The translations under genes and the position numbers were made by a program. This document shows positions 49,101 to 60,563 of a stretch of 64,000 nucleotides of DNA, in pieces. Source of the stretch: Pohlia nutans (taxonomy: Eukaryota > Streptophyta > Bryopsida > Bryales > Mniaceae); contig CM040100.1 of the NCBI GenBank assembly GCA_022496805.1, forward strand, positions 24,519,009 through 24,583,008, given 5' to 3'. Positions within the stretch are counted from its first letter, which is position 1, and each line of letters opens with the position of its first letter. Below the pieces are notes generated by a model. That model did no database searches. It was given only the letters and a program-made list of their open reading frames with translations, and was not told the origin of the DNA.

Positions 49101-50441
49101 AAAACCAATCAAACATCATAAGAGCAGCTTTTTGCACACTAAGTAGTAGATCTTGTAATGGTTTTAAGAATTTGAAGCGGCAAACTAGATATTGCGGAAT
49201 CGAACAAAACAACGCCAGCCTTTCATATGATTGCATACATAATCTATGTGGAGTTTACGCACTTTTCTATCGCAGGACAAAAAAGGCTTCTTCACACAAA
49301 TTAGATGTTGTCTGCTTCTGAGTGCGACATCCTTTCCAGAGGCAAAGGTTTAATGTGAGAGAAAACGCTGCAGTTAATATTACTCTACATGTGAGCTATA
49401 AATCACATCCAAAAAGCATGCCTCTCACAATTAATGTAAATCGGACACAAAAGATTGCCCTGACATTAGAAAATTACCTTATGGCACCCTGCAATATTAC
49501 AGAATTCTACTCTTTTAAAGTTGGATTATTGCAATGTAGACATGAGAGCATGCCAAAGTCTCGATCGGTTCCAAAAAAGTAACGAAATTTCTTATTATTA
49601 TTTCAAGCTTCAAGAATTTGTAACTCAAGCTTTTCGTTATTCAAGCTGTCAAGAATTTGACATTAATAAAGAATTTGTTGACATAAGACACTCTCAAATT
49701 TGTTGACATAAATAAAGAATTTGACACACTCAACATTCATAAAGAATTTGTTACTCAAGCTGAATTTGGCCGCCGACAGTCAAGAATATTCTTAAGCTTC
49801 GATCGGTTCAAAAAATGTAGCGGAACTTCTTATTATTATTTCAAGCTTCAAAAATTTGTAACTCAAGCTTTTCTTTATTCAAGCTGTCAAGAATTTGACA
49901 TTAATAAAGAATTTGTTGACATTAGACACTCTCAAATTTGTTGACATAAATAAAGAATTTGACACTCGCAACATTAATAAAGAACCTGTTATTCAAGCTG
50001 AATTTCAGTCAAGAGTATTCTTAAGCTTCAACATAAATATGCTAAACCTAATGGCGCCAAGGACTTCTCGAAGCGACCTAAGCAAAGCCATTAGGTCATC
50101 CTAAGAATTTGAACATGCAGTGACAAAAAGAAGCAAAGCTTGAATGTACTGACAAGCACATATGTAGCGACATTTTGCAGAGTGTGGAGGGTGGGGGAAG
50201 AACTTACAGGCAGAAGATAGTCCGAGCGCTCATCGCTTGTGATCTCGGATTCCGGGGGATGCAGCAGCAAAGGCATTGCTTCCGGAATCTCCCCGTCATC
50301 GTCCTTGTCGTCGGCTCCGTCGAACTCGCCCGCAGCGGCATTAATATTATTATTCTCATCATGTTGCTCCGCGTCCGCCATCGCGTCGCTGGAGGATGGG
50401 GCAAGCTCGGGATCCGAGGAAGAGCCAAGGTAGGAGCTCAT
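46141..50441 (-). CDS. Unrecognised protein with acidic N-terminus and C-terminal membrane segment, eight exons
   Basis: Exons 50441-50208, 49087-48989, 48862-48803, 48594-48543, 48297-48016, 47288-47148, 46578-46544 and 46311-46141 agree in phase throughout and give 357 residues. Residues 1-130 are very acidic (DGADDKDDDGEIPEAMP). The central part reads YYELAVLADFENKWQSVDVV, KRFAPGTKAAFAVERFNCQL and FGPDVELVAYDESW, a likely globular domain. The tail has EDMDPLQYFGVKNWEDLYPG, then a single helix VILTFFFVFAFAGGLSYML, then ERMPDPKRPFY. This predicts a tail-anchored or single-pass membrane protein. An in-frame ATG at 50552 would add 37 basic, Ser-rich residues that could be a transit peptide. 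I cannot name the family. The first intron contains a 238-bp tandem duplication. The 35-nt exon is supported only by phase and sense. Confidence 0.72.
49560..50035 (-). repeat. 238-bp tandem duplication in an intron
   Basis: 49560-49797 and 49798-50035 align end to end (GATCGGTT at 49563 and 49801). Each unit contains shorter AATAAAGAATTTG words. It lies in the first intron of the gene ending at 46141. Confidence 0.9.
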
Positions 50442-50639
50442 GGTAGCAGAAGGTTGGGAATGAATTTGGCGAAAACTGGCGGGACTTGGGGTTCCCGCTT
50501 CCAGTGGCCACTTGGCGACAGACGTGTAACGACAGGTGTCCCTGCCAACCACAACGGTCGCGTAGTTCAGTTACACCCTGTGCACACGTGGCTTGCCACC
50601 TTGGCATAAGTTCTTCTCGCGCTCCCACATAACATCATT

Positions 50640-51735
50640 CGGGGTGTCAGAGTCGAAAACCGTGCGTGGATGAACGTGCGATGAATCTCCACTAACCCTA
50701 GTTGGTGACCTTGAGTTAGTAAACCAACAACGTCACGATACCATGTCACTACCTTGCTTGGTATTCGTCACGATACCATGTCACGAAATATCCACATTTC
50801 ACATCCATGTCTTTCATCCAATTTTTTATCATGTTCTCAAATCGTTCTCCACAGTTCCCATGATGTTTCCCAAAGCTTTGCATCACATTCCCTAGCGTCT
50901 CTTTCATGTTCCCTAGCATTCCTTAATGTTCCCTAATGTCCCCATCATGTTTTCTAATGTTCCCAAGTTCTCTTTATGTTCCCGGAGTTCCCATGTTCAT
51001 TTTGTGTTCTCAATTGATTCCCACGTTCCCAATGCAATGTTGGTGCATTGCAACAGGGTGTTTGTTAGTATGTATCTATAGGTATTGCAAAGAATGACAC
51101 ATCACCTCTAGTTGATCCAGGATGTTTTAAGTTAGGTATATTTGGTGGGGCGCCTCACGAATCGCTAAGTTTTAGAAAAAGACTTACATTCATTTAATTC
51201 TTTCCAAATCTTGGACATTGATGTTTTTTCCGTCAATGATTAAAATGATTCCAATTAATTTGAGATTATCAATAGTAGTCATTGGTTTGTTCTCTTCAAC
51301 TTATGAATCGTCTCAAAAGAAAGTGATGTGGATGTATGGACTTCTATTGCTTAGAGTGGTCGATTAAAAGATAGAAAGAAGGTACCGTCTTAAAACATAT
51401 CTTTCATCTTTTAAATACTTTGTTGTTTCAAAAGTGGATTATTGAATGTACTTACTTACTCAAGGAGTCTTTCATATAGTATGTATTGCTAAAAAAATTA
51501 AATCTCAAATTCTCATGTGTACATACTATATGCAATACGTTTGGATACGTATTGCATGGACGGCAAAGAGGAATTGTTTCACAGTGGAGCATGACTGTAC
51601 ATATTGTGTTATAGGTAAGGACGCATTCTCTTATATTACAACATTTTGATACATATTGCACTACATGCATTACGCTTAAATATGTATTGTGGAGACTGGA
51701 GGCCATTAGTGACTATTACGTAAATGGTGAGGGCT
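50640..51735. repeat. Gene-free; ATGTTCCC-rich low-complexity tract at 50800-51040
   Basis: Words such as ATGTTCCC, GTTCCCTAA and CCCATGTT recur irregularly for about 240 bp. Around 51525-51690 ATACGTATTGCA-like words recur. No gene is seen. Confidence 0.55.
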
Positions 51736-51737
51736 AA

Positions 51738-52006
51738 CCCTTAATCCTTAAAAGGACATAGCTTTCTTGATTCCTACACCCAAAATCTCTTTTAAACTCC
51801 ATTTTAAGCATTTATTTTTTATCTTTTTCATTTACTTTGGTTCTATTCTAAAGAAGTATGGTTTTTTGGATTTTTTAAAACCCTATTTGGTTCAATGGAG
51901 TAGAAGTTTTGAGCAAGATCCCCCCCCCCCCCCCCCCCCCCCTTCAAAAAAAAAAAAAAAAAAAGGTAAGCATGTGGGGCTTTGTATGTTTTTTGAGGAT
52001 TAAAGG
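51738..52006. mobile_element. TTAA-type MITE with internal poly-C/poly-A
   Basis: The ends CCCTTAATCCTTAAAAGG and, inverted, CCTTTAATCCTCAAAAAA. Flanks are CTAA and ATAA, diverged TTAA. A run of about 22 C and a run of about 17 A sit inside (51920-51964). Confidence 0.65.
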
Positions 52007-52010
52007 ATAA

Positions 52011-52960
52011 CCCGGCCCTCTCAAAGATGGTGGATTCCAAAATGAGCTCCAAAATGATGTTTTTTATAAGAATAGATAAAAACATCCCTCTCCAAAATTT
52101 TCCAATTCATTTATTGAAATCCTCGGGGAGTGCACTTAAAGTTAAGACTAGGAATCACGTGAGTGCATACTTTTGACCCCCCCCTATGTATGTACTCAAA
52201 AATCATCTAAAAATTGTAAAAAAAATATGAAGTTGTTAAATACGATCTAAAGTTCTTGTTGTATAACTTTCAAAAAATAATCACTTGTACATATTTTTAA
52301 ATTGAATTTTGAAGCGAAAAACAACGCATTTTAGTTCAAACTTCTATCATATTTTTTTATAAGGTTTTAAAAACTTTTGGTCCTGAAATTTATACCAAAT
52401 GATAGATATATACATAATGATTTGGGACCTAAAAAATCTTAATTTAAAAACTATTTTAAGGCCAAGTATTGTAGGGGGTATGCTATTAGAACGCACTCAC
52501 GTGTATTCCTAATCTTAACTTTAAGTGCACTCCCCAGGTTGAAATTGTTTATTTTTTAAAATAGTCAATATTAAGTGAGATATATTCATCTTTTAACTTT
52601 GCATATACTAAAGACAACAAAACTTTGACCATGCATAATTCCATGAAGTTGTGTTCAATCATAATATTCTTTTTTTCAAAGTGTGTAAAATCAATATTTC
52701 TTTGTTTTGGTCTTTTAAATTTTAAATTTTAAGTTCATACCGTGAGGAAAAACCAAAAAATGGTCTTAGGAGCACTTTTTGATGACCTACTTTGTAGAGA
52801 TGAAAAAATTTGCGAACATGTTCAATTAAGGTAATAAATTACATATTTTGCTTCATTTAGTGTAGAATATAATGTACAACATAAAATTTCTCCAAAAAAT
52901 GAAAAAAAAGTTGTGAAAATGACCCTCAAAATGAGAAAAAAAAACTGATTGTCTATTCAG
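52011..52960 (-). mobile_element. TTAA-type element, copy 2, interrupted
   Basis: Inverted copy of 33545-34079, split by the element at 52121-52538. It starts with CCCGGCCCTCTCAAAG right after ATAA. Confidence 0.6.
52121..52538. mobile_element. TIR element with 7-bp target duplication (418 bp)
   Basis: Ends of about 45 bp are inverted: CCTCGGGGAGTGCACTTAAA and, from the right, CCTGGGGAGTGCACTTAAAG, continuing through AATCACGTGAGTGC. It is flanked by TTGAAAT at 52114-52120 and 52539-52545. The uninterrupted homologue near 33960 shows the pre-insertion state. Confidence 0.9.
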
Positions 52961-53930
52961 GGCTAAGCATTTGTATTACTTCTTTGTGCATGCATCTCAA
53001 ATCGTTTTGTATTGGATTTTTACTCTCATTGTTATATTTCTATACTTCTTATAGACATATTGACATATTTATAACTTTAATAATGGTATTCTAATTTAAG
53101 ATCCATGATGTTCAAATAAAAGTGTTATGGTGTTGTTGTTGAAGCTTCTCCCAATGGAGAGGAGTGCAGGCGAGAGTTCTAAATGTTCAAGTCCTTCCTC
53201 CAGATTGCATTCACTGTGATGACCTGAGGTTGATCATGAACAAGCGGCTAGTCGCGTAGTCTGTGCCTTAGTATTTACCCATGATTTAATTTTACACCTT
53301 GTTTGTACTATTCAGCCATGTAACTCCTTGAAAACAAAGCGTTTTTGTAGTCTCTCCCCTAGTGGGGCAGAGACAATAAACATAATTTTGTGAATAATAC
53401 ACATGTGGCTTCTGTTATTGCTTGGAGCATGTCCATCAGCGTTCAAATGCAGCAGTCAAACGCCAATATAGCGGAGGTTTGGGGTAAACATGGCTCCAAC
53501 AGCAGAAAGAGAGCTCCAGCCAAATACCAAGATACCTTGGTGGTGTACTTTATTTGAGTTTGGGACGCCATATACTACTCTCTTGGCGCCTTTGATATTC
53601 TCACGTTAAACAAGGAGTCAATCAATTATCATTCTCTGCACATCCACATGCGGTGGCTTTTTACACCTACGCTACTTTTATTGGTTCTTCCAATATTTAT
53701 CAATACTTTTGGTTTGATGAAACAAAGTGCTGCTGGGGTGGCTTGTTGGTCCCCCCCAATCTCATTTGAACCCAAAATTAACTTGACGTTGGGTAAAGAT
53801 TTGACCTCGCTCTATTGGGCTTGCTCTTACATAAAGGTATTGAACAAGTGGAGGATTCAAAAAGGGGCACACCATGGAAGATGGTCAATCCGTGGAATAA
53901 TTTGTTGACAAAAAGGTGTTAACTACAACC
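52961..53930. other. Gene-free; possible transposon remnants
   Basis: A moderately GC-rich patch at 53130-53400 ends in an AATAAA-containing tract, as in a transcript 3' end. No protein is recognised. Confidence 0.3.
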
Positions 53931-53934
53931 ACTA

Positions 53935-54136
53935 CTAAGGGCAGGCTTCCATGTGAGGATCGGTTGGGTGAAAGGCACTACAAGACAAGAAATGAGGTCT
54001 CAAAAATCACCCATACTCCACTCATTTCGGTAGAAATGCAAAACACACTCCTGGATTTTGCTCTATTCATGCATTTGAGTGGAGCTTCCACTTTTTGCTA
54101 ACCGACCACCCATACATGGAAGCCGGCCCTAAGAAG
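53935..54136. mobile_element. Small MITE with CTAAGGGC..GGCTTCCATG ends
   Basis: CTAAGGGCAGGCTTCCATGT at 53935 is matched inversely by CATGGAAGCCGGCCCTAAG near 54136. The inner parts GGATCGGTTGGGTG and CCGACCACCC are also paired. Confidence 0.65.
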
Positions 54137-54237
54137 GCAAATTTAGCTTGAACAAAGCTTTCAGACTCTCAAAAAATCTATGATGAGCACAAGGCGACTT
54201 GGATGGAAGGTTCGAAGAGTGGAGAGGGACGTGTTAA

Positions 54238-54771
54238 CCCCTAAATGACAAAGGGCACAAAGACAAAACTTAGATGTATTATAAATTGTTACTTCTCCAA
54301 CTTTGATGAAGTTTGATCCAAAAGAGAAAATGAAAAGCATGATTTTTAGTAATTATCTGTATGATCAAGCTTTCAAAAAATGCTTTAGATACTCATTTAA
54401 TGAATTTATAAGTATTTACCATTTATTATTCACCAAAATGACGAACTATATTTTTAGAATTTGAAACTTGGTATGATTGGTTAAAACTAGGCATTATATT
54501 CTAAAATTCAAAAAAAAATTCAAAAGAGAGAACATTATTAGTTTCTCCAAATAGTAAATTTTATGATATTATGACAATATTGAGGTCTTTGTTTTTGAAA
54601 AATTATCCTCGGTGGAGTTTAATTTGGATTGACAAAATTCAGATTGGGTTAGAAAGTAGACTAATTTCCTATTTGAAAATATTTTTTAATCTCTATAAAA
54701 ATAAAATTCATCCAGGGCAGCCCGTAAAAATAGAGCAGCAACCATAAAATGTTTGTTAAGTCACTTATGGG
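54238..54771 (-). mobile_element. TTAA-type element, left partner of a head-to-head pair
   Basis: Flanked by TTAA at 54234-54237 and 54772-54775. The ends are CCCCTAAATGACAAAG and ACTTATGGG. Its body is the reverse complement of the element at 54776-55309 (for example CTCGGTGGAGTTTAA against CTCCACCGAGG). Confidence 0.8.
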
Positions 54772-54775
54772 TTAA

Positions 54776-55309
54776 CCCCTAAACACTTAAACGAACATTT
54801 TTTGGTTGCTACCCAAATCTAACAGATTGCTTAGAACCAAAAAATATGTTTTTATTTTATTTTTAATTTTTTTATAAAAATACTACATCAAGTTTACTTT
54901 CTAACACAATTTGAATTATGTCAATCCGAGTTGAACTCCACCGAGGATAAATTTTCAAAATGGATCACCTCAACATTGTCCTTGTGTTATAAAAATTTCT
55001 ATTTGGAGAAAGTAATGATGTTCCCTTCATCATTTCTTTGTTTTTTTAAGTTTACAATAGATAAACCAACTTTAATCAATCACGCTAAATTTTGAAGTCT
55101 AAAACTAAATGTTATAATTTATCAAAAAATTCAAAGGTTAATGCTTTTAAATTCATTACAAAATATTTAAAGTTATTTTTGGAAGTTTGACCGTACGGAT
55201 AATTTGTAGAGATGATGCCCTACATTTTGTCTATTGAACCAAACGTCTATGGAAGGCACATATTATAACACATCTATGTTTTATCCAATACCCCTCGGGC
55301 TTTTAAGGG
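54776..55309 (+). mobile_element. TTAA-type element, right partner of the pair
   Basis: It begins with CCCCTAAACACTTAAACG directly after the shared TTAA at 54772-54775 and ends with GGCTTTTAAGGG before TTAA at 55310-55313. The body matches 6797-7304. Confidence 0.8.
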
Positions 55310-55710
55310 TTAAAGAATGATTTCATCACCTTGAGGGACCTATATTTGCTACTATGAACATAATTTCTAGAAAGGAATATGGAGAAGAAATAATAACCCA
55401 TTACTTAGCATCAATTTGTGAAATTGGCAAATCTAGATTTTGTTTTCTTCTACCAAAACCAACAAATGGATGCACCATTCACAATAGGCATCCAAACTCC
55501 TTGGCAACGAGATATTTTATTAAAGTATGGTCGCAATGAGACAAACTCCATGAACTCAACTTTGAAAAAAATGATGAAATTTTCATTTTTTTCACATGTA
55601 TTAGTTGTCTTCAACGATTAGCACAATGGGATTTCCATTGCATGAATGCTTATAATCTGGCAAAAAGGAGATGACACATATCATTGGTTATGAGCCTTCA
55701 AAGTTAATCC

Positions 55711-56247
55711 TTAGGGCCGATTTACACCTAGAGGCCGGGCCAATTCCCCTTGAGGCCGATTGCATGAAATTTCAGCCCCTTTTGGGTTAGAGGCCGGCCT
55801 CAACTATCCATTATAATAAAATTATAACGGGGACCAATTCTCCCATATGTAAAGGCCATGGGGCCAAGAAGCCAAGCCGATTCAATAAATATAGCAAATT
55901 TTAGCCCCTCTCTTTTCAAAAGAGCCGTTTAGATTTCCACATAATCTAACGGATTTAGTTCGTTGAAGAAAATCATCTTTTATATAAAAAAGTTTTTTTT
56001 ACTGAAATTTGACATTGGCCCCGAGGCCAAGAATTGGCCCTCCATTTTTGGTGCACCCAATTCAACGAGCTTGGGCCGTGTCATACCATGCATTTTTTAA
56101 GTAAATAAATCATATCACCAAATCGACCCGGGCTCAAGGTGTAAAGGGGTTGGGGCCGATTTCAGCCTTTTGACCAATCACAAGTGAGGACTTCAAGCCT
56201 CTTACACAACGAATTGGCCCGGCCTCTCGGTGTAAAGTGGCCTTTAA
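55711..56247. mobile_element. MITE with TTAGGGCCGATTTACACC ends (537 bp)
   Basis: TTAGGGCCGATTTACACCTA followed by GAGGCCGGGCCAATT at 55711 is matched inversely by AATTGGCCCGGCCTCTCGGT followed by GTAAAGTGGCCTTTAA ending at 56247. Interior GGCC-rich words are also paired. Confidence 0.85.
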
Positions 56248-56741
56248 ACATCAAAAAAGCCACATAGGCTTGTTTTGAAATAATAATGAAGAAAAAAGTG
56301 GATTTTCTCAACCAAAATTGAAAATGGATTGGTGCTTTGGTAAAGTGATAAAAATGAGGCTAAATTTAGCAAATGCGCATGTTTTAGTAAATTGTACATT
56401 CCAAAAGAAATTGGAAAGAGAATTGGTGGAGAGGAAAGGGAGGGAGTCGGGCAACTTGAGACCTTGATGCATACCTTGATGACCCAACGCTGTTCAATAG
56501 TGTTTTTTTTTTTTTCCTTCCAATTTTAATCCAAAATTGTAGAGCTCGCTGTAGAGCCCGGATCTCATTGAATTTTTAATTCTTTTTTGGAATGACATTG
56601 TTCACTCTATTCACTATTCATAAAAGATTTGAGGAGTTATCATTGGTTGTTCACGTTATTCAAGGGGTGACTATTGAGGGCAACTCTCTAAAATATTTTT
56701 ATTCCTTTGGATTGCCCATGCGGGACTCTCTTGGCATTTAA

Positions 56742-56769
56742 GGGTTAATACATTATCTACGTTAACCCT
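56742..56769. mobile_element. Two TTAA-type ends facing away, 13 bp apart
   Basis: GGCATTTAAGGG plus TTAA (56745-56748) is the right end of one element. TTAA (56762-56765) plus CCCTTAAACATCCGAGG is the left end of another. A further right end GTTTAGAGG plus TTAA stands at 57854-57857, with the family words CCAAAAAATGG next to it. Partners are not paired with confidence. Confidence 0.55.
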
Positions 56770-56883
56770 TAAACATCCGAGGGGGGTCCCCCATCCAAAA
56801 CTGCCTTATTTTGAACATTTTCGATGATGATCTCTGATTACTTTTCAAAACCATTTTTTCACGTTCCAATTGTAGAATCTTGT

Positions 56884-57197
56884 ACCCAGAGAGTACAATC
56901 TTCAAGTACTGTAATTATACACGTGCGTGCACAACAAGGGTATTATTTAGAACAAGCATGTACAAAATGTACGTATGGGAGACATATTTCAATCAAACGG
57001 AAAGTAGATATACATGGGGCTTGGAGTTAAATTCTACATTTTTAACCCATGTGTACATATGGAAATGTATTTTGAGGTTGTGAGATTTGTATATATATTG
57101 CTTGATTTTAGCCAAAAAAAAAGTATACAGGGGTGTTTTAATAAGGGAGATGCACGCACGTGATTCCTGGCTCTATTGAATAGTGCACTCCTTGAGA
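56884..57197. mobile_element. Relative of the 52121-52538 element
   Basis: The inverted right end reads AAGGAGTGCACTATTCAATA then AATCACGTGCGTGCA; the left end has ACACGTGCGTGCACAACAAG. The core CACGTG(C/A)GTGCA is shared with the 52.1-kb element. The ends are more diverged. Confidence 0.5.
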
Positions 57198-57859
57198 TCT
57201 TGTACTCCTAGGTTTTATAAACAATCCCTCAAAATTTCAAAAATATTTGACTGTATAGATGTCAAGATAATAGCAAATGAAGTTGAGATTTTGAAATTTC
57301 AAGCCCTGAAAATCTAGGCACCCTTGCTTTGATGGGCTCTCAAAACCCAACAAAAAGAAGTTGAGATGATGTGCCATTTTTTACCATCTTCAAGATGAGG
57401 TAGTTAACAAGATGCATGACTAAATTTGACAAGATGTTCAATTCATTAGCATTTTCAGAGACGTTGTAATGGGTGGAGGTATGAAGAGAAGCAAGAGATT
57501 TTGGTTAAATTAGATTATCCCTTCAACTCTCCTCCAATTGGATGAGCCCACAACTCATGACATACAACCTATATGAGCTAGAAAAAAGTTCCTTTGAGGT
57601 GCCCAATGAATCAAGCCTATCATTGAGGTGTTGAAGCTTCAAGTGTTGAAGCTCCCTTTCAACATTGAGGTGTTTCATTTTGAAAATTCCCCTAAGTGGA
57701 GTGTTGATCGGATGGACATGATTCCAATTGCATTGCAAAGAAGACTCATTTACCTATAACATTGTTTTTTTTTGACAAAAAATTATTTTTAGGACTTGAG
57801 CAGCCCAAAAAAATAGGCAACAACCAAAAAATGGTCTCTTAAAAGTTTAGAGGTTAACT

Positions 57860-59540
57860 ACACATTTGTTTGGGGCATATCTACTTTGTCCATTAATTTT
57901 ATAGCATCCTATAATTATATTAAAAATTTGTATTGTCATTTTTTTCTCCATCCTATCAATAATTATAATAATGAAAATACATGTTTACTTTAGACCGTAT
58001 TTCACTTATGTATTTTTATTTTTTACAATATAATAGCTCTCCATATCTATGCCCATGCAGCATAGACAATAAAACTATCTCCAATCAAGAGTGTGTATAT
58101 GTATATCTGTATATGTGTGTGTCTCTTCCCAAACCTACATTACTCTTTTTCATCTGTAAGAACGTAATTTGATACATTTTTTCACAAACTATCAAACTAT
58201 TGACTCATTCACCTTAAGTTTGTCTTAAACTGCAATAAGGGTGTTAGAATTCGAACTTTGGGCCGCGAGATTTCAGTTTTACTTTTTCAATTAGTCCAAC
58301 ACAATTCTATAACCAACAATCCCATGCAAAAGTAGTAACTCCAACTGTGAGATTTGAGTCTCGTTTCCAAATTGACTTCTCTTATAATATGATAAAGTTG
58401 GCAAACTCTGACACCCCCTAATTACTATAGCATTACTATGGCATTGTTGTTTGGTACACAAAGACCACCTTTTCTACTTTTGCAAGTGACATGATACCTT
58501 AGTTATCCAAAATGCATATTTTAAGGTGACTTAAAGTGTAGAAATTCCCTCTAACAATTGACTAGGGTAAAACTATACCTATGCTCGTACCAACCATTTT
58601 TCTGGTTTTTTCAATTTTGGAGATCTAGGTGTTTTTTTTGGAAATTTTAATTCTATATCTGAGGTTCATGACCCCGATTTTTGTATATACAGACTCACTG
58701 TGTCCAAAAATAGGGGCAAATTTTTGTTTTCTCCCTCCGGTACGAGGATGAGTGTAGGTTCGCCTCAGTGCTAATTCCAAAGACACGCTTTGTTTTGCAA
58801 AATCATGAAATTGGCGAGGGCTGAAATCTTTATTGAGTGGCTGAGATCTTCATTTCACAATTGAGTTTACCAAAAAGAAGCGCATCTAACCTCCCTTTTT
58901 GCTCTACTTCTAACCTCTCTATTGAACTATACTTGGGTTGAATATTATCATGTCATAGATTGTCCCCTTGTGGGCCATGGGCTTGGAGCTTTGGTGGAAG
59001 GTGAGGGAGTCATAGCGAGGTGTGGAGAATAATGATAGTACCTTTAGATTGTCTCCCAACTCATCATAGACTAGTTTTTGGTTTATTTTTATTTCAATAT
59101 GAGTTCAAGAGAAATTCAACACGAGTTTGCCAAAACTTTCCTCTTTGGGCTGACTTTTTGGTTAACTCTAATTTCACACCGATTTTACGTCTTAGTGTCA
59201 CCTTCACTCATTACCCTCCCTTACTATGAACCCACCCTCACTATTAGCAAAAAATAGTGTAGCTTGAAGGTGAACTTTTGACTTCCTGGTAGAAGTTACT
59301 GTACTTTCACAGTTTACAGAAGGGGTCAGTAATAGTCAGTATAATTGAGGCTTGTGTGGACTTCAAGCCAAGATGAAGCCCTCCTGCTGTTGGACTTTTT
59401 GAAGTAATCAGCCACTCAGAATCAGCCACGTAAGAGCACACGGCTCCAATTAAATCATTAAGATGAAACCAAAACTGTCAACATTTGATAACATTATTTC
59501 TACATGTGAGGTGACAGTCTGCAAGCCTTTGCACAAGACT
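57860..59540. other. AT-rich intergenic, nothing recognised
   Basis: No gene, RNA gene or clear inverted ends were found. Short microsatellite-like GTATATGTG words occur near 58095. Confidence 0.45.
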
Positions 59541-60059
59541 CGGGCCGCTTCACATTAAGGTAGGAAAACCAAAAACGGTGAAAATAAGGTGATTTGACTA
59601 GAAGGAATGGAGTTAGAAATTATGTGAAATTTTTTTGAGATGAAGAAGAAGAAATGATGAAGAATGCAAGTTGTTTCGTATTTTTATTCCCCATAAATAA
59701 TTATCTACAATTTCTCAAAGTGGGAAGTTTGTCAAACCCCCTTCTTGTATACTAGACTCTTCCTTTTCTACACATGAAAGCACCAAAAACGGTTAACTAA
59801 TATCACAGAAAACCGCACCACTACTAGAAAATTCAGCGTCCAAATCAACAGAGAAGAGTTGATAGTTTCTGTTGATTCGGTCGCGTTGTTCCGGTCATCC
59901 ATCAACAGAAATCTGTTGATTTTTTCTGTTGATTTGGTCAAATAAAAAATGAAAAAAAAAAAAAAAAAAAAAAAACATTTTTTTCGTTACCCGGATTTTT
60001 CGGGCAAAAATTTCTTTTTTTTGGCTACCCGGAACTTTCGGGCAGCCAAGCTATATACA

Positions 60060-60128
60060 CACGGTCGCCACTTAGGTTTGAACTCGAGACCTCATACTTA
60101 AGACTCTACTCACTAACCAATTCACCAC
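60060..60128 (-). ncRNA. tRNA-like segment (possible SINE head)
   Basis: The minus strand reads GAATTGGTTAGTGAGTAGAG and later GGTCTCGAGTTCAAACCTAA, which resemble internal A and B promoter boxes of a tRNA. No full cloverleaf with an intact acceptor stem could be drawn. It may be a decayed tRNA or part of a SINE inside the CACTA element. Confidence 0.35.
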
Positions 60129-60193
60129 CACTAGAACTTGATGAACAATGCATGATTTTTTTCTTACATATATACTTATTATTCCGTGTTTTC

Positions 60194-60557
60194 AAACTCA
60201 GCAGACTTTGGCGGTCGTTTTGACATAGTAGAATAACTTTTTTTTTTAAATCTTTGGACTAAGAAAAGCTGGTAAATCAAGTTAAGTTTCATGTCCAAAA
60301 ATCCGTTTCTGAATTTAAGCCTCCATTCAAAAGTTATAGACAAAATTCAGAGGGGGTGTTTGAAAATATCAAAGAAAATATTCCTTGCTACCCCACTCTG
60401 AATTTTGTCTATAACTTTTGAATGGAGGCTCAAAATCACAAACGGATTTTTGGAGATGTAACTTAACTTGATTTACCAGCTTTTCTTAGTCCAAAGATTT
60501 AAAAAAAAAGTTATTCTACTATGACAAAATGGCTGCCAAAGTCTGCTGAGTTTTTTT
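60194..60557. repeat. Long inverted repeat inside the CACTA element
   Basis: The left arm 60194-60351 (AAACTCAGCAGACTTTGGCG inward) and the right arm to 60557 (GCCAAAGTCTGCTGAGTTT) are about 155 bp each, with a short central loop around CAGAGGGGGTG..CCCCACTCTG. Confidence 0.85.
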
Positions 60558-60563
60558 TTTTTA

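Noticed and set aside
53130..53400. Possible LTR or retroelement 3' end
   Set aside because: There is an AATAAA near the end, but no second LTR, primer-binding site or polyprotein fragment was found.
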